From Luteibaculum sp964627445 (lineage in GTDB: Bacteria; Bacteroidota; Bacteroidia; Flavobacteriales_D; Luteibaculaceae), in contig CAZVJF010000007.1 of the NCBI GenBank assembly GCA_964627445.1, forward strand, positions 124,001-188,000: a stretch of 64,000 nucleotides of DNA, written 5' to 3'. The notes beneath the pieces were generated by a model. The model was not told where the DNA came from and made no database searches. It saw nothing but the letters and a program-made list of their open reading frames with translations. Below, in pieces: positions 1-8,575 of the stretch (the first letter of the stretch is position 1; each line of letters begins with the position of its first letter). Position numbers and translations under genes: made by a program.

Positions 1-149
1 ATAGCCGCGTAAATGAAGGCGACAAGATTGTCTTGAACGTCAACAAAGACAAAAGCGGCATAGACCTCAAAATCGAAAGCAAGGGAACCAAAAAGAAAGG
101 CGGCAAAAAGCCCTCTTCTGAGGAAGAAGACACTACCAGCAAGAAGTAG
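1..149 (+). CDS. C-terminal end of an unidentified protein (partial)
   Basis: The last 48 codons of a gene that begins before the window are readable in the frame starting at base 3 and end at TAG 147-149. The segment reads as a short beta-type stretch (NEGDKIVLNVNKD) followed by a tail rich in Lys, Gly and Glu. The tail looks disordered and could bind nucleic acid. Too little is present to name a family; a topoisomerase or PDZ-containing C-terminus crossed my mind, but I cannot support either. A strong hairpin terminator follows 24 bases after the stop. Confidence 0.6.
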   Translation, partial: SRVNEGDKIVLNVNKDKSGIDLKIESKGTKKKGGKKPSSEEEDTTSKK

Positions 150-172
150 TTGACTTTTAATGACTAAAGAGC

Positions 173-204
173 AAAGCCCAGTGGAGTATTCCGCTGGGCT
201 TTTT
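173..204. terminator. Rho-independent terminator
   Basis: A 13-bp stem (AAAGCCCAGTGGA, 173-185, against TCCGCTGGGCTTT, 190-202, with one G-T pair) encloses a 4-base loop and runs into TTTT. The A-rich left flank lets it work from both sides. It lies between the partial plus-strand gene and the end of the minus-strand gene at 255. Confidence 0.85.
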
Positions 205-254
205 CATTATTACCAGGTTTATGGTCAGTAGGGAAACTTGCATCGGTGCTCCGT

Positions 255-2339
255 TTATTCCTCTTCAAAACCGTAATAATACAGTTTGGATTTGGCCAGG
301 AAGTTGGGATTGTCGATGATCTCATCTCCTCTTTTAAGCCGTTCGGTAAAGTCTTGGTGAAATGCTCTAAAATAAGAGGGGATTCCAGTATGTAGTGGAT
401 AGCGTTTATTGATCGTAAAATTATCGCTCTCAGGAAAAGCAAGTGGATACCGATAATCGGGTTTTTCACGAGCGATTATCGATGAAAATCTTAAATACCC
501 TCTGCGATCAGGATTTTCAAACCAACTTTTGGGTTCAATGCTTAGCGATTCATGGACACTTTCAAAATCACTCATCCGTTTGGCTACCTCGGTGTACTCT
601 ACATTGACAAATTCAATCTCCGAAACTTGGAAATAATTAAAAACCTTCCATATCTCAGGGAAATTCATCAGAAACGAGAATAAGGGTCTGTATACTGTAC
701 GGTCGGCATCCGCGGAATACTCTTCCTCAGGTGCGACAGGTTTTTTATAATAATCCCGATGTGTACTTAGTTCCAATAAAGTTTTTAATCCTTGTTTAAT
801 CTGGCAGGGCAACGCGAGAATGTCTGACCGCGATTGCCATACAATGTGGTTTTCCTCACTCAAAGCAACCGCCAAGGCACTATCGATATACTGATGCGTT
901 TTTAAGCTGGACGCGATAGGTGCAAGCTCACCTCCAGACCTTAGAAGAAGCTGCACATCGTTTAGCAGCACCAAACGCTTCTGATTCACAGGTAAGGGCC
1001 ATGCCGATTTAAGCAAGTTATTTGCTAATTGCTTGTGCTTCGCAGCAGTATCGCTTAGGTAGCTATTTAGCAATTCCTTTCTGTATGCATTCTTGTAGTC
1101 CAGCAATAATGCCATATCCAATTTACAGCTGACACAGTTGTATGCCAATGTTTGCTGATACATGCGATTAAAAACATGCCAATAGGTCTGCATGGGTACG
1201 CTATCCTCCCAGTACGTTTTATTGGTAACGTACTTGAGATCGTAGGGGCCTATAGCTAGGTATTTCGGATTAAAATCTTCGAAAAGGCTCGTTTCTACCG
1301 GTTTTTTAATGTTTACAGTTGCATCTTCACTTTCGAAGTACTGCCAGGTGATAAAAGGAAAATCCAGCAAACTATAAGGGGATTTTCGAATACACTGCAT
1401 GATTAGCTCTGGAAAGACCACGTCATAGGGAGCGAGCAAATGAAATTTGAACGCCAAGCGAATAGCGGGCGCTACATCATTCAGCGCATAGGCTTCTACA
1501 ATAGATGGCCAAAAGCTTTTGCGAACATTATAGTATTCTGGATAAGGCTTTTGAGTAACGGGACGATCCTTAAATTTATTTATGCTCCTTAGCAGCGCCT
1601 GAAAGCGATCATCAAACATGAAATACTGCAGTTCTCGTTGCGTATCCTTACCAACGGTATACCGGTTTAATAAATCAAAATCACCATCCAACTTGCGCAA
1701 AACGGCAATTAACTCCAAGTACTTTTTTGCCTCAAATCCTGCTGCAGTGTACAAATCCAAAGCCAATTCATCGGATTCAATTTCAAACTGCTGTAAGGTG
1801 GAGTTTTTATGATAGCTGCCAATTAAGCTACCCGAATCGTACAGATAAAATAGTTGGGCGTAATGTTGTAGTACACGATGCGCTATTTTTTTGCATACAT
1901 AAGCAGCCAAGACATCTATGCTATACAATTCTGCAAATGCCCCTTGGTTTATAAAAATATCATGGCTAGGATATTTTTCAGTTTCAAAATTTGGGTAGTC
2001 CAGAACGCGAATGTGAATTTTACCCTTTAAGCTATCGGGCATCAGGGCTTGATAGCAGTGGTCAATCATTGCTGCTTGGTCTCTGGAGAGGCCAACCACG
2101 CGTTGATTCATCTCTGTACGCGCTTGATCATAAGCAACCCAACTTGCGTATTTTGCACCTCTAAACGCATTGGATTCTTTTAACGGGGCTGGAATATCTT
2201 CATAAATGCGAGCGCGTATCGCGTTGTAGCGTTCTTGCTGCAAGGAGTCATCCACCACAATATTAAAACCCTCGCAAATGGTTTGAGAGTGATTGCTTAA
2301 TGAAATTAAAAGCAATATAAAGATCAATACATATCTCAT
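255..2339 (-). CDS. Secreted M48-like protein with a broken zinc site
   Basis: A 694-residue protein with an N-terminal signal peptide (MRYVLIFILLLISLSNHSQ). Residues 125-205 resemble the core of M48 peptidases: DIFINQGAFAEL (127-138) matches the strand before the active site, KKIAH (150-154) sits where HExxH should be, and EIESDELALDLY (186-197) matches the downstream ExxxD motif. The first zinc His and the catalytic Glu are both Lys, so hydrolysis by the usual mechanism is unlikely. The remaining ~490 residues match nothing I know. The frame is open on both sides of the A7 run encoding KK, so a simple sequencing slip does not explain the change. It is divergent from the gene at 2384, 44 bp away. 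I infer a binding or scaffolding role in the periplasm or outer membrane. Confidence 0.75.
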   Translation of the reverse strand: MRYVLIFILLLISLSNHSQTICEGFNIVVDDSLQQERYNAIRARIYEDIPAPLKESNAFRGAKYASWVAYDQARTEMNQRVVGLSRDQAAMIDHCYQALMPDSLKGKIHIRVLDYPNFETEKYPSHDIFINQGAFAELYSIDVLAAYVCKKIAHRVLQHYAQLFYLYDSGSLIGSYHKNSTLQQFEIESDELALDLYTAAGFEAKKYLELIAVLRKLDGDFDLLNRYTVGKDTQRELQYFMFDDRFQALLRSINKFKDRPVTQKPYPEYYNVRKSFWPSIVEAYALNDVAPAIRLAFKFHLLAPYDVVFPELIMQCIRKSPYSLLDFPFITWQYFESEDATVNIKKPVETSLFEDFNPKYLAIGPYDLKYVTNKTYWEDSVPMQTYWHVFNRMYQQTLAYNCVSCKLDMALLLDYKNAYRKELLNSYLSDTAAKHKQLANNLLKSAWPLPVNQKRLVLLNDVQLLLRSGGELAPIASSLKTHQYIDSALAVALSEENHIVWQSRSDILALPCQIKQGLKTLLELSTHRDYYKKPVAPEEEYSADADRTVYRPLFSFLMNFPEIWKVFNYFQVSEIEFVNVEYTEVAKRMSDFESVHESLSIEPKSWFENPDRRGYLRFSSIIAREKPDYRYPLAFPESDNFTINKRYPLHTGIPSYFRAFHQDFTERLKRGDEIIDNPNFLAKSKLYYYGFEEE

Positions 2340-2383
2340 GATTGCTAAATTAGCTTAAGATTTAGTGATATAAAAAATTAATA

Positions 2384-3007
2384 ATGAGATTAGTAAAGAA
2401 TACTTCTATTTGGAAGCTTTGGGTGATACTACTCGCTATTTTAGGCAGCACATCGGTAAGTGCCCAGGTAGAAATGCTAGCCTTTGAGCAATTGCAAGAT
2501 TTTTCCTCGGGTAAATATGTGCAGGCTACCGTAAAACTGCGTCCAGCGGGTGATAACGATGTAACCAAGTATCACTGTAAAATAAAGTCACCCAAAGAGC
2601 TGAGAAGAAAAGCGCTGCTGTTACGCAGAGGGCCCAACACATGGGCTTCTGCCTTATTATATTCCAACCAAAACCGCATATACACGCCTATGCTTTGGAA
2701 TGATAAGCGCTATGGATTGCTTTTTGATTACGATGCAGAGGCTTTGCAAAAGCAACAAAACAAGCAAGTGGCCAGCGGTGTGGCTTTTGGACTTATTGGT
2801 GCTGCGGTTAGTGCCGCCACCGCAAAACCCATACCGGTGTATCCCTACCTCGTAGATTTTGAGAAGGCCACCGTGCAGATGTTGACACCGGAATACGCAG
2901 AACAGCTTTTTAGTGAGCATCCTTTATTACTTCAAAGTTTCCAGGAGCACCAATCCGAAGAGGAACTCATAGAAATATTAAAATCATATTCCTTAGTTAC
3001 GAAGTAG
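2384..3007 (+). CDS. Hypothetical secreted protein
   Basis: A 207-residue protein with a signal peptide ending near SVSAQ (residues ~24-28). A Gly/Ala-rich hydrophobic stretch lies around residues 130-147 (VASGVAFGLIGAAVSAAT), so part of it may sit in or cross a membrane. I recognise no domain. It is divergent from the M48-like gene and is followed by a good terminator, so it is probably transcribed alone. Confidence 0.7.
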   Translation: MRLVKNTSIWKLWVILLAILGSTSVSAQVEMLAFEQLQDFSSGKYVQATVKLRPAGDNDVTKYHCKIKSPKELRRKALLLRRGPNTWASALLYSNQNRIYTPMLWNDKRYGLLFDYDAEALQKQQNKQVASGVAFGLIGAAVSAATAKPIPVYPYLVDFEKATVQMLTPEYAEQLFSEHPLLLQSFQEHQSEEELIEILKSYSLVTK

Positions 3008-3030
3008 GGACTACTGGCAGCCTAAACCAA

Positions 3031-3063
3031 AAAGGGGCACACCGCAAGACAGTGTACCCCTTT
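3031..3063. terminator. Bidirectional terminator
   Basis: AAAGGGGCACAC (3031-3042) pairs with GTGTACCCCTTT (3052-3063) across a 9-base loop, with one mismatch. It lies between convergent genes (2384 plus, 3089 minus). It has A's on the left and T's on the right, so it can serve both. Confidence 0.8.
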
Positions 3064-3088
3064 CTGGCTATTTGTCTACGAAATGATG

Positions 3089-3565
3089 CTACCGCTTCTT
3101 CAGCAACATCATCATTACGTAGGTCATCATAAACCCAGACACCAAACCTTCAATAAGTAACATTCCAGCCGAGGATACCGGTGTCATATAAGACCCGCAC
3201 CAAGCGTTGTTCTGGATATACTGCATGAAATCTGTATTGAATGTGAGGGTAAAAAACATAAATAAGGTGAAGGGAATAAGCGCTATGATGGTCGTTCTCA
3301 GCCCCAATCGTATCCCCTCTAAATAATCCAGCTTTCCACTAACTTTATTTTTAAACTGACGAAGGACTAAGTACAGCCCCGCCAGCAAGAATACGCCATT
3401 AAAACTGCGCATCCATAGCATAGTTTCTAAGTCAAACAGTCGCATTATTAGGAAAAAACCAATGAAGGAAGCTCCTATTGCTAAACCTGCTTTAAGCGTA
3501 GTATTGAATATTTGCTGTTCGTGTAGCGCAAAGCGCTTTTCGAGTGCTTCGTTTGAAATAGCCAT
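3089..3565 (-). CDS. DUF4199-type membrane protein
   Basis: A 158-residue protein with four hydrophobic segments (about residues 25-45, 52-70, 88-110 and 132-153), a cytoplasmic N-terminus and a KKR tail. Size and layout match the DUF4199 family, which is widespread in Bacteroidota and has no known function. The start ATG at 3565 overlaps the right arm of a 9-bp inverted repeat in the leader, annotated separately. That repeat may affect its translation or transcription. Confidence 0.7.
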   Translation of the reverse strand: MAISNEALEKRFALHEQQIFNTTLKAGLAIGASFIGFFLIMRLFDLETMLWMRSFNGVFLLAGLYLVLRQFKNKVSGKLDYLEGIRLGLRTTIIALIPFTLFMFFTLTFNTDFMQYIQNNAWCGSYMTPVSSAGMLLIEGLVSGFMMTYVMMMLLKKR

Positions 3566-3594
3566 AGTGTAATTTGGTTTTTTGGTTACACTAT
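3564..3594. promoter_or_regulatory. Perfect 9-bp inverted repeat over the DUF4199 start codon
   Basis: ATAGTGTAA (3564-3572) and TTACACTAT (3586-3594) are perfect reverse complements separated by 13 bases. On the minus strand the second arm ends in the AT of the DUF4199 ATG. It could be a hairpin that hides the start codon or a two-fold protein-binding site. There is no T run, so a terminator is unlikely. Confidence 0.5.
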
Positions 3595-3656
3595 ATAGAC
3601 GTCCACACCCCGAGGCTTGTTTACTTTTTCCTGTTAAGAGCTTATAAATGAGGAAA

Positions 3657-5186
3657 TTACATTACAGCAGCATATTGCTCGCTGATCTTCCCATTCAATC
3701 TACGGTTATAGTCTTCCTCCAGCCACTTTAGATAGTTGTCCGTGGTTTTGCATATGCAGTAAGAATATAAGCGCACCTTGTACCGTATATCCTCCGCCAA
3801 ATCACGGGCTAGCTGCTTCGCATCAAAGAGGTCTTCGCTATTCTCTACGCACATTTCTGCGTGATGCGCAATAGCCAACTCAATAACCTGTCTGGGCCTA
3901 CCCCCTTCTGACATGATGCGCTTGTAGTTTTTCTTTACGTCAAAAGTAACATCCTCTGTTTTCGAAAACTTTTTGCGCAAGCTGTCTGGCATTTCATACT
4001 GGAAATGGCGCTGTATTTCTTCATCCGTTACCAGATTATCGTAGTAATCCTCTGGATTTTGGAAAATGTGTTGCCAATCTAAACCCGCATGCCACAGCCC
4101 AAAGCGTGCTGCATTGTTACCGAGATCGATAATTTGAAACTCTTCTTTCCCGGGTAGGATACGTGAACCACGCCCTATCATCTGGTGATACAGCGTTAAT
4201 GAACGCGTTGCTCGATTCAGGATGATGCTTTCTACCGTAGGTTCATCAAATCCTGTAGTCAACAGCCCTACCGATGTTAGTATGGCGTCTGGGGTTTCTT
4301 TAAACCACTGCAGCGTCTCTTTTCGCTCGGCAGATTTACTGGTATTATCCAGGTGGCGAATATTGTCGTATCCGGCCTCTTTAAACATCCCCAAAACGTA
4401 TTTGGAGGTATTGATGCCGTTGTTAAATATTAGGGTCTTCTTTCCTAGCGATTTTTCCTCGTACGCCTGCAACAGCTTTTCCTGCATTATTATGCTGGAA
4501 TAGAGCTTCTCGGAAGAAGCTACGGTATAATCACCGTTAGTTCCTACGCGCAAAGAAGAAAGGTTTACATCGTAGGTGTAAGTGATGCCTTTGGCTAAGA
4601 AGCCGCGCTTTATCAGTGAAGTAATAGAGTCGCCAACAATAAGCTCATCGTATACATCGTACATGGGGAGCTTGGCGTTAGAACTTAAGGGTGTTGCCGT
4701 AACTCCGAGTATAATTGGGCGCTCGAAATATTTAAAAAGCTTTCTAAAAGAGTTGTAGTGCGCCTCATCTACAATTACCAGACCTACGTTCTCAAAATCT
4801 ACCACACCGTCTTGTAGGCGGTTGTTCAAGGTCTCCACCATGGCTACGTAGCACAAATGTGGATCCTCGGGTTCTAACTCCTTTACCTTGCTATCAATAA
4901 TTTTATTGGGAACTCCGAACTCATTGAGCATGGAAGAAGTTTGCGCACAGAGCTCTATGCGGTGCGTCAGTATCAGCACCTTCTTATTGGTTTCTTGGAT
5001 GTAATGTCTGGAGATACCAGAAAATATAACCGTTTTACCCCCACCCGTTGGCAATTGATACAACAGGTTGTAATGCTCGGGTTTGTCGTTGATTTTACTA
5101 AATATTTGGTCTAGAGCTCGCTTTTGATAATCATAGAATTTCTTGCCTTGTTTTTTCTCGTGTATCTCGTAATTGTTACTTGCCAT
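3657..5186 (-). CDS. SF2 DEAD/DEAH-box helicase, RadD-like
   Basis: A 509-residue superfamily 2 helicase. Motif I is LPTGGGKT near residue 45, motif II is VDEAH near 138, motif III is TATP near 160, and motif VI is QMIGRGSR near 336. The C-terminal part is not a known nuclease. The layout resembles RadD/YejH-type repair helicases, but the substrate is inferred. An in-frame TTG at 5246 would add 20 residues, but that TTG is the -33 box of a near-perfect promoter whose -7 box lies inside the extension. I therefore place the start at ATG 5186. It is transcribed separately from the kinase-like gene upstream. Confidence 0.85.
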   Translation of the reverse strand: MASNNYEIHEKKQGKKFYDYQKRALDQIFSKINDKPEHYNLLYQLPTGGGKTVIFSGISRHYIQETNKKVLILTHRIELCAQTSSMLNEFGVPNKIIDSKVKELEPEDPHLCYVAMVETLNNRLQDGVVDFENVGLVIVDEAHYNSFRKLFKYFERPIILGVTATPLSSNAKLPMYDVYDELIVGDSITSLIKRGFLAKGITYTYDVNLSSLRVGTNGDYTVASSEKLYSSIIMQEKLLQAYEEKSLGKKTLIFNNGINTSKYVLGMFKEAGYDNIRHLDNTSKSAERKETLQWFKETPDAILTSVGLLTTGFDEPTVESIILNRATRSLTLYHQMIGRGSRILPGKEEFQIIDLGNNAARFGLWHAGLDWQHIFQNPEDYYDNLVTDEEIQRHFQYEMPDSLRKKFSKTEDVTFDVKKNYKRIMSEGGRPRQVIELAIAHHAEMCVENSEDLFDAKQLARDLAEDIRYKVRLYSYCICKTTDNYLKWLEEDYNRRLNGKISEQYAAVM

Positions 5187-5214
5187 AGTTTGCTGCTCCG
5201 GAAAAGAAAACGTG

Positions 5215-5246
5215 CAAAAATAGGGCTTTTTTAAGCCTCCATCCAA
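5215..5246 (-). promoter_or_regulatory. Bacteroidota-type promoter for the helicase
   Basis: On the minus strand TTG (5246-5244), 21 bases and TATTTTTG (5222-5215) match the TTTG/TAnnTTTG consensus of the Bacteroidota housekeeping sigma factor. Transcription should begin near 5208, about 20 bases before the ATG at 5186, which decides the start codon. Confidence 0.7.
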
Positions 5247-5314
5247 GGATTAAGATCATCATGATGATTCTAAACTGACCGCCAGTCGTACAACTTACTG
5301 CTACAGAAGCAGTT

Positions 5315-6343
5315 CTACAATATCTTTTGTAGGGTCTTATAAAGGTTTCTTCGCAATACTTCCCCCATATTCTTACATTTTAGGAACTTCTTATCTCCGT
5401 GATTCTGATATAGCTCCTGTTTTAATTGCTCCACTTTTTCGGGGGTAGAAATTTCATCTACCCGCATGGCATCAATGAGCTGTTTCAGTTGGTAGCGGTA
5501 GGAAATTAGTCTCCGTGCTATTAGCGTACGTTCTTCAAACTGATACTGACGCACGGTTTCGGGGTTGAGCAGCTCTATGCAAAAATCAACAACGGGATTG
5601 TTTTCCTTAAAAAACTGGGGTAAATACATGGTGCGTTTGCCCTCGTAGCACTGCTGATCAAAGTCTATCGCCCGGATGCGGTACTGCTCATTATCGAAGT
5701 CGGGAGTAATGTCTACCACGTAGTTATAAGATCGCATATCGCCCAGCAGACGTACAAAACAACGCTCATTAAACTTTACAAACTCTTTAGCCAAGCGCAC
5801 TTTATTGATGCGCGGGCTGTGCATGTAGGTTTTAATGAAATCGTCTCCGGGAATCCCTGCTATGTGTTCTTCTATAAGCGAGCAATCGCCTACCAAGAAG
5901 TTGATACGGTCTGGCGATAGCAGGTGTTCCAACTCTAAGCCGTAAACCCTACTGGCATCTATCTTTTTAACGTAGATGTAATCGTAGTTATCGTTAAATC
6001 GGTTTACGATGCGAACGCGAAAGGGGTTGCTATTGCCAAAGGTGCAGTAGTCTACCCTACTCACATACAAATGCTTCCTAACCCGCTCATCGCCATCGGT
6101 TTTTAGCAACACGTACAAGTTGGTAAGGCCGTTATGTATTTCTTCTTGGATGGAAGGATTGTACATAACGGTCTCCCATAAAGTATCGTTACCGTGCTGA
6201 TCGCTTAGTGGAAAGCTTTGGTCGTAACCAATAAGATCATCGTATTCCACCGGAAGCTTGCGCTTTCTTTGAAAATCATTGAGATAGCGGTTGAGCTCCT
6301 TTGATATCGGAAAAAAGGGCTTTTTCTTTGAAATTACATTCAT
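5315..6343 (-). CDS. Kinase-fold-like protein of unknown function
   Basis: A 342-residue protein. The series of motifs resembles the aminoglycoside phosphotransferase/HipA-like kinase fold: YIYVKKID (about 122-129) as the ATP-binding lysine strand, GDMRSYNYVV (about 201-210) as the catalytic loop with Asp and Asn at GDxxxxN spacing, and IRAIDFD (about 223-229) as the metal-binding Asp strand. I recognise no named family, and the usual His before the loop Asp is absent (LGD). The start at ATG 6343 is preferred over GTG 6349. It precedes the helicase on the same strand, 128 bp away, with the helicase promoter in between. Function unknown; kinase or pseudokinase activity is an inference from the motifs. 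Confidence 0.7.
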   Translation of the reverse strand: MNVISKKKPFFPISKELNRYLNDFQRKRKLPVEYDDLIGYDQSFPLSDQHGNDTLWETVMYNPSIQEEIHNGLTNLYVLLKTDGDERVRKHLYVSRVDYCTFGNSNPFRVRIVNRFNDNYDYIYVKKIDASRVYGLELEHLLSPDRINFLVGDCSLIEEHIAGIPGDDFIKTYMHSPRINKVRLAKEFVKFNERCFVRLLGDMRSYNYVVDITPDFDNEQYRIRAIDFDQQCYEGKRTMYLPQFFKENNPVVDFCIELLNPETVRQYQFEERTLIARRLISYRYQLKQLIDAMRVDEISTPEKVEQLKQELYQNHGDKKFLKCKNMGEVLRRNLYKTLQKIL

Positions 6344-6389
6344 TTCCACCCTTGCAAAATACAGGTTTAATTATTGAATAAAACCCGCT

Positions 6390-7430
6390 TTACGCAGTTT
6401 GTCCACCACAGCTCGATCCAGCTCCGGCCGTGCAGCCATAACAGTGCTGGTTTACAATAATTTCGCGCGCTAGCAGTGCATCAATGTCAAATTCCGAAAT
6501 ATGTTTCGATGGCGCCTCAACCTTAAGCTCAAGCATTTGGTTGAAATCGCAATCGTAGAGGTATCCATCCCATCCAATAGACAGCGTATTACGGCACATT
6601 ACGCCTTTTGCTGCCGCTGGGTTGTATGCATCGAGCAAACGCTCCATATAGTCTTCAAAAAGATCTTTTTGCACCAAGAAATCCAAAAAGCGGCTAATGG
6701 GCAGGTTGGTAATTGCTAGAAGATTGGAAAACTCAATGCCGAAATCGCGCTTTAAGTTGTGCTTAAACTCGGCCTCCATTTCGTCCTGGTCACCAGGTAA
6801 AAACGCACCCGATGGATTGTAAACCAGGTTTAACGGTAGGTCCGTATCGGGCATACCGTATCCCGCATCGTTTAACATTTGCAGGGCTTTTATGGAGCGG
6901 TCAAAAACACCATCTCCACGCTGCCGATCTGTTTTTCCAGGAGTATAGTGTGGCATAGAGGAAACCACTTCTACCTTGTGTTTTGCTAGGAACTCTGGGA
7001 GATCGTAGTATTTTTTGTTAGCAACTATAATCGTAAGGTTGCAACGGTCTATGATATGCTTTCCGAGTGCACTTACCTCCTCCACCAAATAGCGGAAGTT
7101 AGGATTCATTTCGGGAGCCCCCCCCGTAAGATCCACGGTACCTACATCGTAGTTTCTAAGCACTTCAATGCATTGATCCATGGTGTCTTTGGTCATAATC
7201 TCTTTACGATCTGGACCAGCATCTACGTGACAGTGTGCACATACCTGGTTACACATTTTCCCTAGGTTCATTTGGAATATGTCCAGTTGAGTGGGCTTCA
7301 GCGGAAAAAGGCCTTGCTCGCTCAGCTTTAGCTCAAAGGGTGTGTGCACGCCTTTGTTTTCGGTTAGTACGTCTACTTGCTTGGCAGCGCGTGCCAATTC
7401 GTGTTGTCTTGCAGAAAGCGATTTTATCAT
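6390..7430 (-). CDS. arsS: Arsenosugar biosynthesis radical SAM protein ArsS
   Basis: A 346-residue radical SAM enzyme. The cluster motif CNQVCAHC (about residues 60-67, CxxxCxxC) is followed by VDAGPDR, and VDLTGGAPEMNP supplies the SAM-binding GGE-like motif. The C-terminus carries the Cys-rich HCYGCTAGAGSSCGG typical of the ArsS/DUF3641 family. In that family the enzyme attaches the 5'-deoxyadenosyl group to dimethylated arsenic, an early step to arsenosugars. Its usual partner, a carboxymuconolactone decarboxylase-like protein, lies immediately upstream on the same strand (47 bp). No arsM methyltransferase is in the window, so the methylated substrate must come from elsewhere. Confidence 0.92.
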   Translation of the reverse strand: MIKSLSARQHELARAAKQVDVLTENKGVHTPFELKLSEQGLFPLKPTQLDIFQMNLGKMCNQVCAHCHVDAGPDRKEIMTKDTMDQCIEVLRNYDVGTVDLTGGAPEMNPNFRYLVEEVSALGKHIIDRCNLTIIVANKKYYDLPEFLAKHKVEVVSSMPHYTPGKTDRQRGDGVFDRSIKALQMLNDAGYGMPDTDLPLNLVYNPSGAFLPGDQDEMEAEFKHNLKRDFGIEFSNLLAITNLPISRFLDFLVQKDLFEDYMERLLDAYNPAAAKGVMCRNTLSIGWDGYLYDCDFNQMLELKVEAPSKHISEFDIDALLAREIIVNQHCYGCTAGAGSSCGGQTA

Positions 7431-7477
7431 ATCGGTTGGAAAGTTAGTGAGTCTAGGAGAATGCCCAAGACTGTGAC

Positions 7478-7810
7478 TTACATTTCTAAGGATTTAACTT
7501 TTTTCATCATTTGTACACCATGGACCATAGCCGCACCTCCTTTGATAGCCCCAGCGATGTGCACTGCTTCCATCATTTGAGCTTCGGTAGCTCCTTTTTG
7601 TAAAGAAGAGTCGGTGTAGGCATCAATACAATAGGGACATTGCACTGCGTGCGATACAGCTAAAGCGATTAACGCTTTTTCTCTAGCCGATAAAGCACCG
7701 GGTTTAAAAACCGCTCCGTACCAATCAAAAAACTTATCGGCAAGTTCGGGTTGAAACTCGGCAATATCTTTAAACTTCTTTAGGTCTTTGGTGTCGTAGT
7801 ACTGATCCAT
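7478..7810 (-). CDS. Arsenosugar-associated peroxidase-like protein (CMD family)
   Basis: A 110-residue AhpD/carboxymuconolactone decarboxylase-like protein. The redox motif CPYC (VQCPYCIDAYT) is present, followed by the family's helix pair and a conserved His (EAVHIAGAIKGGAAMVHG). Proteins of this type are repeatedly found next to arsS and are named for that association; the reaction is unproven. The start at ATG 7810 is preferred over an in-frame ATG at 7837, because that extension would contain a TATACTTG promoter-like box. Forms an operon with arsS. Confidence 0.88.
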   Translation of the reverse strand: MDQYYDTKDLKKFKDIAEFQPELADKFFDWYGAVFKPGALSAREKALIALAVSHAVQCPYCIDAYTDSSLQKGATEAQMMEAVHIAGAIKGGAAMVHGVQMMKKVKSLEM

Positions 7811-8038
7811 AATTAAAATTTTGCCAAGTATAGGCAAAGCGTTTTTATTCTTCCATCAAGAAGGAATTGTGCAGAGAAACGAAGTAATCTTTAACACGGT
7901 TTTTCATTGAATTGTGCAACCCCATCAAAAAAGAGTGAATTTCAACTTACCTTGTGCAAAGTTGGGTTGTAGAATGAACTTCTGATTTCTTTTGGGGTTG
8001 CAGTAGTGCCCTAAAGCCTAAGCCTAAAAAACCCGTTC
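7811..8038. other. Divergent intergenic region upstream of the arsenosugar genes
   Basis: It contains a -7-like TATACTTG reading leftward near 7825 for the arsenosugar pair. GCAACCCC (7917-7924) and GGGGTTGC (7994-8001) are perfect but distant complements. ATTGTGCA appears near 7866 and 7911, and a related TTGTGCA near 7952. I cannot assign a regulator. Confidence 0.35.
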
Positions 8039-8521
8039 ATGGAATTAAAGCAGCACTCTGGAATTTATACGTTACGAGCTACTCAACAACTGCCAATGAG
8101 CATTGAGGAGGCCTGGGAGTTTTTCTCCACCCCCAAGAACCTAGCCCGCATTACTCCCGATTTTATGGGGTTTAACATTACCAGCAAAGTAACAGATACC
8201 ATGCGGCCTGGACAAATAATCACCTACAGAGTAGGTGTTTTGCCCGGTATTAAGAGCAATTGGGTTACCGAGATTACCCATGTGGAGGCACCCAAATTCT
8301 TTGTAGATGAGCAACGGTTTGGCCCTTATGCCATGTGGCACCACGAACACATTTTCGAGCCAAACGAAAATGGAGTTTTAATGACCGATGTGGTTTCCTA
8401 CAAACTGCCACTAGGCGCTTTTGGCCGACTTTTTCATGGGCTGCTGGTTAAACCCAAACTGAAACAAATATTTTCCTACCGCATAGAGGCACTAGAAAAA
8501 ATGTTTAGTAAGCAATCCTAG
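8039..8521 (+). CDS. SRPBCC (START-like) family protein
   Basis: A 160-residue protein with the helix-grip pattern of the SRPBCC superfamily: LPMSIEEAWEFFSTPKNLARITP near the N-terminus, a run of beta strands in the middle, and a long final helix (KLKQIFSYRIEALEKMF). Such proteins bind hydrophobic ligands or act as cyclase-like enzymes; the ligand here is unknown. It has no signal peptide, so it should be cytoplasmic. Confidence 0.85.
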   Translation: MELKQHSGIYTLRATQQLPMSIEEAWEFFSTPKNLARITPDFMGFNITSKVTDTMRPGQIITYRVGVLPGIKSNWVTEITHVEAPKFFVDEQRFGPYAMWHHEHIFEPNENGVLMTDVVSYKLPLGAFGRLFHGLLVKPKLKQIFSYRIEALEKMFSKQS

Positions 8522-8563
8522 AAAAGTCCTCAATTTATCTCTACCGAGAATCACCAAAGCGTA

Positions 8564-8571
8564 TATCTTTG
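8564..8571 (+). promoter_or_regulatory. -7 promoter box only 4 bases before a start codon
   Basis: TATCTTTG matches TAnnTTTG exactly and ends 4 bases before the ATG at 8576. I see no good -33 box. If active, the mRNA would be leaderless or nearly so. Confidence 0.45.
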
Positions 8572-8575
8572 TTCT

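Noticed and set aside
3657..5186. Restriction subunit of a type I or III system
   Set aside because: There is no nuclease domain and no methyltransferase or specificity gene nearby.
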